Positions 1 through 4,537 of a DNA stretch of 9,581 nucleotides are shown one piece after another. The notes below the pieces were generated by a model. The model worked only from the letters and a program-made list of their open reading frames with translations. It made no database searches and was not told the origin of the DNA. The DNA is from an uncultured Eubacteriales bacterium (GTDB lineage Bacteria; Bacillota; Clostridia; Peptostreptococcales; Anaerovoracaceae), in contig CAJTYS010000079.1 in the NCBI GenBank assembly GCA_910583765.1, positions 1-9,581 of the forward strand, read 5' to 3'. How positions within the stretch are numbered: position 1 is the stretch's first letter; each line of letters begins with the position of its first letter. The position numbers and the translations under genes are program-made.

Positions 1-280
1 GATCCCTCCGCTGGTGCCCGATGATGATCTTGTTGCGGATGGTCCCATCGCTGTACTCTGTTCCCACAAATAAACTGCAGAACACGGAAAGGATCACTGC
101 GGCAAAGATGGCGCAGGCAAAAAATCCATCATCTAGATTCGCCGCGTATCCGTCATGCTTCATGCCCATGTAGCGTCCGATGGGATAATAGAGTCCAGCG
201 GCTGCCATAAACATGAGGCCGCCCCAGAACACTTTGTTTTTCAGAAGGCGCATGAAATTCGCTGATAACAATCTACGCAT
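1..280 (-). CDS. ABC-2 type transporter permease, N-terminal part (cut by window edge)
   Basis: This is the first 93 residues of a membrane subunit of an ABC exporter; the rest lies beyond the left edge. A short basic N-terminus (MRRLLSANFMRLLKNK) leads into a first hydrophobic segment at about residues 16-34. A second segment at about 53-73 is followed by GTEYSDGTIRNK (73-84). A motif of this kind after the second helix is typical of BcrB/LanE-like ABC-2 permeases. The ATG lies in a different frame inside the end of the ATPase gene (8-nt overlap), and GGGAGGTG sits a few bases upstream. Translational coupling with the ATPase is therefore likely, and the two should form one transporter. The substrate cannot be read from the sequence. 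The ATPase type suggests export of, or protection against, a peptide antibiotic, which is inference. Confidence 0.82.
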   Translation of the reverse strand, partial: MRRLLSANFMRLLKNKVFWGGLMFMAAAGLYYPIGRYMGMKHDGYAANLDDGFFACAIFAAVILSVFCSLFVGTEYSDGTIRNKIIIGHQRRD

Positions 281-1187
281 GTTTCCCACCTCCCACAAGA
301 TCAATGTAATAATGTTCCAGGCTTTCATCCCGCTCCTGCATGGAGTGGACTTCACAGCCATGCTCCGAAAGTTTTAAGGTCAGTTCCGTGACGCTGATCT
401 CTCCAAAAATATGAGCTTCTTTCTCAGAGAGGATGGTGTACTCCAGCCTCGTTTCATCCAGCACCTGACTCAAGATCTTTGTGCTAGACACGGTTATGCG
501 AATACATTTGCGGCAGGCTGCTTCCAGTTCAGGGGCACTGATTTCTTTTACCATGTGTCCGCTGTCAATAAAGCCAAAATAAGTAGCCAGCTTTGCCAGC
601 TCATCCAGAATGTGGCTAGAGATCAGCACCGTGATGCCATACTCTTGATTCAGTTTCAAGATCAGTTCCCGCACTTCCACGATGCCTTGGGGATCTAACC
701 CATTGACTGGTTCATCCAGAATCAGGAAATCAGGATCCCCTGCCAGAGCAATGGCAATGCCCAGCCTCTGACGCATGCCCAGAGAAAAATCCTTTGCTTT
801 TTTCTTTCCCGTGTGTTCCAGGCCCACCAGCTTCAAGACATGGGCGATACCCTCGAAGGAAGGCATGCCCAAGACCCTATATTGTTCCTTGAGATTGTCC
901 TCTGCTGTCATGCCAAGATAAATAGAAGGCGTTTCCACCACTGCTCCCATCCTGCGGCGGGACTTGGCGATTTCCTTTTCTTTATTTCCAATGCCGTAAA
1001 TGGAAAACTCTCCTTCCGTAGGCTCCTGCAGCCCGCAGATCAAACGAATCAGCGTTGTCTTTCCAGCGCCGTTTTTTCCCACGAAACCATAGATCGAGCC
1101 CTTTGGCACGCTCATGGTCAGCCCGCTCAGGGCTTTGTAATTGCCATATCGCTTTTTCAGGCTTTTTGTTTGTAAAACGTACTCCAT
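273..1187 (-). CDS. ABC transporter ATP-binding protein, BcrA/LanF-like
   Basis: A 304-residue cytoplasmic ATPase that would power the membrane subunit encoded directly after it. Visible motifs are Walker A GKNGAGKTT (37-45), signature FSLGMRQRLGIA (134-145), Walker B FLILDEP (154-160) and the H-loop histidine in SSH (H192). Where most ABC ATPases have the Q-loop glutamine, this one has VVETPS with Glu85. That substitution is known from lantibiotic-immunity (LanF) and bacitracin-type (BcrA) ATPases. The C-terminal ~90 residues form the extra regulatory domain common in drug or peptide exporters. The start is supported by AGGAGGAAAAGTTT before the ATG. The gene follows a 133-nt gap that holds four CTTTAC boxes and a candidate -10 element, so it probably has its own regulated promoter. 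The family is secure; the substrate is not known. Confidence 0.94.
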   Translation of the reverse strand: MEYVLQTKSLKKRYGNYKALSGLTMSVPKGSIYGFVGKNGAGKTTLIRLICGLQEPTEGEFSIYGIGNKEKEIAKSRRRMGAVVETPSIYLGMTAEDNLKEQYRVLGMPSFEGIAHVLKLVGLEHTGKKKAKDFSLGMRQRLGIAIALAGDPDFLILDEPVNGLDPQGIVEVRELILKLNQEYGITVLISSHILDELAKLATYFGFIDSGHMVKEISAPELEAACRKCIRITVSSTKILSQVLDETRLEYTILSEKEAHIFGEISVTELTLKLSEHGCEVHSMQERDESLEHYYIDLVGGGKHA

Positions 1188-1216
1188 AAACTTTTCCTCC
1201 TTCTATCATCAGCCCC

Positions 1217-1238
1217 CAGCTGACCTCAAGGTCAACTG
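1217..1238 (-). promoter_or_regulatory. Inverted repeat / leader hairpin before the ABC operon
   Basis: CAGTTGACC-TTGA-GGTCAGCTG on the minus strand can fold into a 9-bp stem (one G-T pair) with a 4-base loop. As DNA, the core TGACCT-CA-AGGTCA (1221-1234) is a perfect inverted repeat with a 2-bp spacer. It ends about 20 nt before the Shine-Dalgarno sequence of the ATPase gene. No T-run follows, so it is not a standard terminator. It could be an operator for a dimeric regulator or an mRNA leader structure; the sequence does not decide between them. Confidence 0.42.
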
Positions 1239-1260
1239 CGGACTTTTATTTGATAGCGCT

Positions 1261-1317
1261 ATTCTACAGGCAAAGAGTAAAGAAAAGAGTAAAGGAAATG
1301 GTAAAGAAACAGTAAAG
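1261..1317 (-). promoter_or_regulatory. Candidate response-regulator-activated promoter with four CTTTAC boxes
   Basis: On the minus strand CTTTAC occurs four times in direct orientation, at 1317-1312, 1306-1301, 1294-1289 and 1282-1277. The boxes start 11, 12 and 12 bp apart, roughly one helical turn. Ten bases after the last box is TAGAAT (1266-1261), a 5/6 match to the sigma-A -10 element. No good -35 exists at the right distance, because that position falls within the boxes. Direct repeats at ~11-bp spacing overlapping a poor -35 are the usual target of OmpR/PhoB-family activators such as PhoP and SpaR/NisR in Firmicutes. An OmpR-family regulator is encoded immediately before this site. 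Direct binding is inferred. Confidence 0.55.
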
Positions 1318-1320
1318 ATT

Positions 1321-2001
1321 TTATTCAGCTTTTAGCTTAAAGCCAATGCCCCAGACAGCTTCGATATAGTCTTTTTCTCCAATGGAGCGCAGTTTTTTCC
1401 GCAGATTGCTCACATGAATCTTCAAGGAAGTCTCTGTGCAGTCCGGGGTGTCCTCGCTGATGCGGTCAAGGAGAAGGGATTTCGTGATGACCTGTTTTTG
1501 GTTTTCCATGAGCAGTTTCAAGATGGCGTATTCTGTCCTGGTCAATTTTGCATTCCTGTCTTGGACCCGCGCCTCGCGGGTGTTCATGTCCAGCCGCAGG
1601 TCATCGAAGGATAAAACAGTGTTCTTCCCTTGGCCGCAGGCGCGTTCAAAGGTCCGCAGGTGCGCAGCGATACGGGCCAGCAATTCTTTTGTGTGAAAAG
1701 GCTTAGTCACATAATCCACAGCGCCGTCCAGCAAAAGCTTCACCTTATTGTCCATGTCCAGCTTGGCGCTGACCACCATCACCGGAATGTCTTTGACATG
1801 AGGCAGCACTTCTTCGCCCCGAAGCCCGGGAAGCATCAGATCAAGAAGCACCAGGTCCGGCTTTGACTGGGAAAGGAGCAGGACCGCTTCTGTTCCGGAA
1901 TAGGCCCGCAGCACGCCGTAGCCTTCCTTTGTCAGGGTCTCTTCCAGCATGTTTCCGATATGTGGGTCGTCATCAATGATCAAAATGGTTTTCAAAGTCA
2001 T
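1321..2001 (-). CDS. OmpR/PhoB-family two-component response regulator
   Basis: A 226-residue DNA-binding regulator. The receiver domain (about 1-118) has the acidic cluster DDD (10-12), phosphoacceptor Asp54 in VLLDLMLPG, Ser78 in VVSAK and Lys100 in TKPF. A winged-helix domain follows (about 129-225), with LTRTEYAILKLL and the recognition-helix region TSLKIHVSNLRKKL. All residues needed for phosphorylation are present. Its ATG overlaps the TGA of the upstream AAA-ATPase-like gene (ATGA), and its Shine-Dalgarno AGGAGG lies inside the end of that gene, so the two are probably translationally coupled. No histidine kinase is adjacent in this window; one could follow the permease genes beyond the left edge. 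The most likely target is the ABC transporter operon next to it, whose upstream region carries four direct boxes. The family is certain; the signal is unknown. Confidence 0.94.
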   Translation of the reverse strand: MTLKTILIIDDDPHIGNMLEETLTKEGYGVLRAYSGTEAVLLLSQSKPDLVLLDLMLPGLRGEEVLPHVKDIPVMVVSAKLDMDNKVKLLLDGAVDYVTKPFHTKELLARIAAHLRTFERACGQGKNTVLSFDDLRLDMNTREARVQDRNAKLTRTEYAILKLLMENQKQVITKSLLLDRISEDTPDCTETSLKIHVSNLRKKLRSIGEKDYIEAVWGIGFKLKAE

Positions 2002-3596
2002 GTGCCTCCTTTTTCTGTAGGGTTGTACGTCAATTTTTCAATCACGCAGCTGTGATGTTTGTTTTCATCATTTTTGTCATAATTGATCCCCACCATCAGA
2101 AGTTCACCGGCATATCCTCTCAACGTTTCGGCATAACGCCGGTCTTTGATCTGCTGTATGGCAGCAGCGGCATTTTTCCCATATTTCAGCTCCATCACAA
2201 GAGCAGGTTTGCCGCTGCCAGGCAGCGGGAGAAACACAATGTCCGCAAAGCCGCGGCCTGCCGGCAGTTCCCTGATGATTTTATAATCTTTTCTGGCACT
2301 GTAATAAGCCAGACCGATAGCGCAGCTCAGTGAGTTTTCATCATTATAGGTCAATATGGATGCCACTTCCGTATGCGCCCAATCCAGCCCTCTGGCAACG
2401 CTGCGTGCATCGCCGGCAAGCGTGTCTTCCAAAAGTTTTTCTGAAGCTTTTAAAACCCCCATGACTTCCGGCCAGCCGCCCACGCTCATGACGTTTTCAA
2501 ATTCCATGATGATCTCCTTGTTGGGGATGAACGCTTCCGCTGTCACCGAATCATACGCCAGGTATCCAAGATGGATGAGCAGCGTCAGCACATCATCCTT
2601 GACCCTGAAATTGCGCATATCGTTTTGGAAGCTCCGGGTATTGACCTTGACCCTCCCGCCGCCGAGCATCACTGTGATGTCTGTCCGCAGCCCGTCAAAA
2701 TCCATGTCCATATAGAGCTTTAGAGCGTCATAGGTTTCCGTGGCAGCCCAGTAGCTTGAAAAATCCTGACAGCGCATGGCCTCCACCACGGATCTTGGAT
2801 TGTAGATGTGCTGAAACTTCTTGAGCCTGTAACCATCGTACCAACTGCTTGTTTCCACAAAATCCATATCAAACTGGCAGCATAATGCTTTGACTTCCCT
2901 TTCTGTGAAACCAGTGTATTCCTCCAGATTTTTCTGATTGGTCATGGAGTATTCAAAAAACATGTTCAGCGCAGACTGTTTCCCATATTTCTTTACTGGA
3001 AGGATCCCTGTCATATAAGCGAGGGCCACGTAAGGCTGGTCCTTAAGAAGATTCCGCAGGAAATCCAGATATTGCTTTTGCGCTTCTTCCGCGTCCTGCC
3101 TTTCCCGCATCACGCAATCCCATTCATCAATGAGGAAAATAAACTCCCTGCCTGTTTCCACATAGATTCGTCTCAGCGCGGCGGAAAGCAAGGTTTCCTG
3201 ATCCTCGATAAATGCTCCATATTCCTGCCGAAGCTCTTTCAAAACCTCCTGCTGCAGATAATCCGTCACCTGCTGGGTTTCTGATTCCAGCAAAAATTGC
3301 TGCATGTTCAAAGCGATAACATCGTACTTGTTCAGGTGCTTTTCAAAGTCAGCGTCAGCTTCTATGTTTCGCCCCGCGAACAATTCTTTTGAGTCACAGC
3401 CCCTGCTGTAATAGGCAGCGAGCATTTTCAGAGCCATGGACTTTCCGAAGCGCCGCGGCCTGCTGACACAGATATACTTTTCTTCTGTATTGATCAGTTC
3501 GTTCACGCAGGCGATCAATCCTGTTTTGTCCACATAGATTTTAGAACGTATGGATTCCCAAAAGCCCTTGTTCCCTGGATTCAGATATATCCCCAT
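1998..3596 (-). CDS. AAA-ATPase-like / PD-(D/E)XK nuclease-superfamily protein of unknown role
   Basis: A 532-residue protein of a family abundant in gut and other anaerobes, often in many copies per genome, with no established function. The N-terminal AAA-ATPase-like domain has YVDKTGLI (21-28), the P-loop variant SRPRRFGKS (45-53) and Walker B FLIDEWD (154-160). The family's WYDGY...YNPRS block is at about 252-269. The C-terminal domain has GFADIVFLP with Asp452 and VMELKYGK with Glu469-x-Lys471, followed by IQQIKDRRY. This matches the D...ExK core of PD-(D/E)XK nucleases, so catalysis is possible but unproven. The frame is open to 3671. The ATG at 3596 is chosen because it aligns with the family start, has a GGGGGG purine run upstream, and lies downstream of a strong promoter (3630-3658). 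Its stop overlaps the response-regulator start. It interrupts an otherwise housekeeping stretch and may have been acquired. Confidence 0.9.
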   Translation of the reverse strand: MGIYLNPGNKGFWESIRSKIYVDKTGLIACVNELINTEEKYICVSRPRRFGKSMALKMLAAYYSRGCDSKELFAGRNIEADADFEKHLNKYDVIALNMQQFLLESETQQVTDYLQQEVLKELRQEYGAFIEDQETLLSAALRRIYVETGREFIFLIDEWDCVMRERQDAEEAQKQYLDFLRNLLKDQPYVALAYMTGILPVKKYGKQSALNMFFEYSMTNQKNLEEYTGFTEREVKALCCQFDMDFVETSSWYDGYRLKKFQHIYNPRSVVEAMRCQDFSSYWAATETYDALKLYMDMDFDGLRTDITVMLGGGRVKVNTRSFQNDMRNFRVKDDVLTLLIHLGYLAYDSVTAEAFIPNKEIIMEFENVMSVGGWPEVMGVLKASEKLLEDTLAGDARSVARGLDWAHTEVASILTYNDENSLSCAIGLAYYSARKDYKIIRELPAGRGFADIVFLPLPGSGKPALVMELKYGKNAAAAIQQIKDRRYAETLRGYAGELLMVGINYDKNDENKHHSCVIEKLTYNPTEKGGT

Positions 3597-3629
3597 GAAA
3601 TCCCCCCATTTCTTGTGAATCTTAGCTTT

Positions 3630-3658
3630 ATTATACGGGAAGTCCAGCAAATTAACAA
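3630..3658 (-). promoter_or_regulatory. Sigma-A-type promoter of the AAA-ATPase/response-regulator pair
   Basis: On the minus strand TTGTTA (3658-3653), a 17-bp spacer and a perfect TATAAT (3635-3630) precede the ATG at 3596. The predicted transcript would begin near 3623, leaving a leader of about 27 nt. This excludes the alternative upstream start at 3671. Because of the 4-nt overlap, the same transcript should carry the response regulator. Confidence 0.68.
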
Positions 3659-3743
3659 GTGCCGCAGGCAAGCTTTCCTTCCGCTCTTTGCTAGTGACCG
3701 CTCACCTCACCACAAAACGCTTCTTCTGCGCCTGCCTTTTAGC

Positions 3744-3773
3744 AAAAACGAAAGATATCCACCAAATCTTTCG
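3744..3773 (-). terminator. Rho-independent terminator of the first spore-protein gene
   Basis: On the minus strand CGAAAGAT, a 9-nt loop and ATCTTTCG form a perfect 8-bp stem followed by TTTTT. It lies about 50 nt after the stop codon of the gene at 3826-4026. A competing TCCAC/GTGGA hairpin, also found after the sister gene, overlaps it. Confidence 0.72.
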
Positions 3774-3825
3774 ATCCAGTGGACACCTCTCATTTTGGCT
3801 TTCTCTTATGATTTCAGCTTTCTAG

Positions 3826-4026
3826 CTATTTTCCAGCCATCTGCTGTTCAGCCATTTCGACCAGCTTCTTTGTCATATAACCGCCGACATAACCGTTCTG
3901 TCTCGCAGTCAGGTTTCCCTTGTCAGTCTGGTCATAGTTAGCCAGTCCCAGTTCGTTCGCGACTTCGGTCTTCAAATTGTTGAGAGCCGGCTTCGCGCTA
4001 ACGTTCATCTTATCCTGTAATGACAT
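3826..4026 (-). CDS. Alpha/beta-type small acid-soluble spore protein (copy 1)
   Basis: A 66-residue DNA-binding protein that coats and protects the chromosome in the forespore and is degraded at germination. TEVANELG (20-27) matches the cleavage site of the germination protease GPR. GNLTARQNGYVGGYMTKKLV (37-56) matches the second conserved block of the family (NG.VGG....K). The ATG at 4026 has AGGAGGTGA eight bases upstream; an in-frame GTG nine bases earlier would fall inside that Shine-Dalgarno and is rejected. It differs from copy 2 at 10 of 66 positions (about 85% identity) and is the same length, so the pair is a tandem duplication. Each copy has its own promoter-like element and terminator. 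Expression is expected only in the forespore under sigma-G. Confidence 0.96.
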   Translation of the reverse strand: MSLQDKMNVSAKPALNNLKTEVANELGLANYDQTDKGNLTARQNGYVGGYMTKKLVEMAEQQMAGK

Positions 4027-4070
4027 GTTTCTCACCTCCTGTACGCTATTAATTTAACCCGCAGACGCAA

Positions 4071-4100
4071 AACTATGTCATGTAATAATTGTGTTTATTC
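4071..4100 (-). promoter_or_regulatory. Sigma-G-like promoter of spore-protein copy 1
   Basis: GAATA (4100-4096), 18 bp, then CATAGTT (4077-4071) on the minus strand resembles the forespore sigma-G consensus (GMATR, about 18 bp, CATNMTA). The -10 part and preceding 12 bases recur before copy 2, which supports function. It was identified by eye only. Confidence 0.48.
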
Positions 4101-4179
4101 TCTTCTTTTCCCAGTGTTTCCAACGGATTTCGGAGTTTTACCATCCCATTTTTAGCTTTGCCGGCTCTTGCGTGCATGG

Positions 4180-4214
4180 AAAAATATCCACCGAATTGAC
4201 TCCAGTGGATATTT
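4180..4214 (-). terminator. Terminator of spore-protein copy 2
   Basis: On the minus strand AAATATCCAC and GTGGATATTT form a perfect 10-bp stem around a 13-nt loop. Five consecutive T's (4184-4180) span its end and run just past it. It lies about 30 nt after the stop codon of copy 2 and before the copy 1 promoter, so the two genes are probably transcribed separately. Confidence 0.62.
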
Positions 4215-4246
4215 CTCATCTCAGTGTTAACTTATTGACTCTGCGG

Positions 4247-4447
4247 TTATTTTCCGGACAGCTGCTGTTCAGCCATTTCAACCAACTTTTTGGTCATATA
4301 GCCGCCGACATAACCGTTTTCTCTGGCAGTCAGGTTTCCCTTGTCCGCCTGTTCATAGTTTGCCATGCCAAGTTCGCTGGCAACCTCGGTCTTTAAGTTT
4401 TTCAGCGCTGGTTTCGCGCTCATGTTTGTCTTATCCTGTAATGACAT
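4247..4447 (-). CDS. Alpha/beta-type small acid-soluble spore protein (copy 2)
   Basis: A 66-residue forespore DNA-protecting protein, the sister of the gene just downstream. TEVASELG (20-27) fits the GPR protease recognition site. GNLTARENGYVGGYMTKKLV (37-56) is the conserved DNA-binding block. The reading frame is open further upstream to 4516, but the ATG at 4447 carries the same AGGAGGTGAGAAAC leader as copy 1 and gives exactly the family length. The longer form would also start upstream of the likely promoter. Copy 2 begins 90 nt after the end of recG. Copy 2 is slightly more acidic than copy 1 (D32E, Q43E, T34A, N24S). The family call is very secure. Confidence 0.96.
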   Translation of the reverse strand: MSLQDKTNMSAKPALKNLKTEVASELGMANYEQADKGNLTARENGYVGGYMTKKLVEMAEQQLSGK

Positions 4448-4492
4448 GTTTCTCACCTCCTGTACGCTATTTAATTTAACCGAGAGAAAAGA

Positions 4493-4523
4493 AACTATGC
4501 GATGTAATAATTGCATCTCCTGC
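4493..4523 (-). promoter_or_regulatory. Sigma-G-like promoter of spore-protein copy 2
   Basis: CATAGTT (4499-4493), preceded by the conserved CAATTATTACAT block, matches copy 1. The -35 candidate GCAGG (4523-4519) is 19 bp away and is a weaker fit to GMATR. The element sits directly after the recG stop codon. Confidence 0.38.
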
Positions 4524-4537
4524 CTGCTTTTGGCAAG

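Larger units (their letters stand above)
3749..4523 (-). repeat. Tandem duplication: promoter, spore-protein gene and terminator region, two units
   Basis: The two spore-protein genes have identical lengths and their starts are 421 bp apart. Similarity extends beyond the coding parts. Upstream, both share CAATTATTACAT-NN-CATAGTTT and GCGTACAGGAGGTGAGAAAC. Downstream, both share ATATCCACC...CCAGTGGA (plus strand), which forms a hairpin in each. The segments between these blocks have diverged, so the duplication is not recent. Confidence 0.65.

Noticed and set aside
1221..1234. TGACCT-CA-AGGTCA as a MerR-type operator with overlapping promoter (TTGACC as -35).
   Set aside because: The -10 at 18-21 bp is poor and the transcript would start inside the ribosome binding site. 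No MerR-family gene is present in the window.
1277..1317. The GTAAAG series as a CRISPR or minisatellite.
   Set aside because: Units are only 11-12 bp with partly variable spacers; length and phasing match regulator boxes instead.
3597..3671. Longer N-terminus (25 more residues) for the AAA-ATPase-like protein.
   Set aside because: The extension covers the promoter's -10 and -35 and does not resemble the family; MGIYLNPGNKGF at 3596 is the usual kind of start.
3660..3743. Short inverted repeats (TGCC-GCA-GGCA, GTGA-CCGC-TCAC) as an attachment site or RNA.
   Set aside because: Stems are 4 bp and unsupported by a second copy, an integrase gene or any conserved RNA pattern.
3744..3784. H-type pseudoknot formed by the two interleaved stems after spore-protein copy 1.
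   Set aside because: The loop that must cross the first stem would have zero nucleotides, so the two stems are alternatives and not a knot.
4448..4516. N-terminal extension of spore-protein copy 2.
   Set aside because: It would run through the shared promoter and ribosome binding site and give an abnormal length; copy 1 supports the 4447 start.
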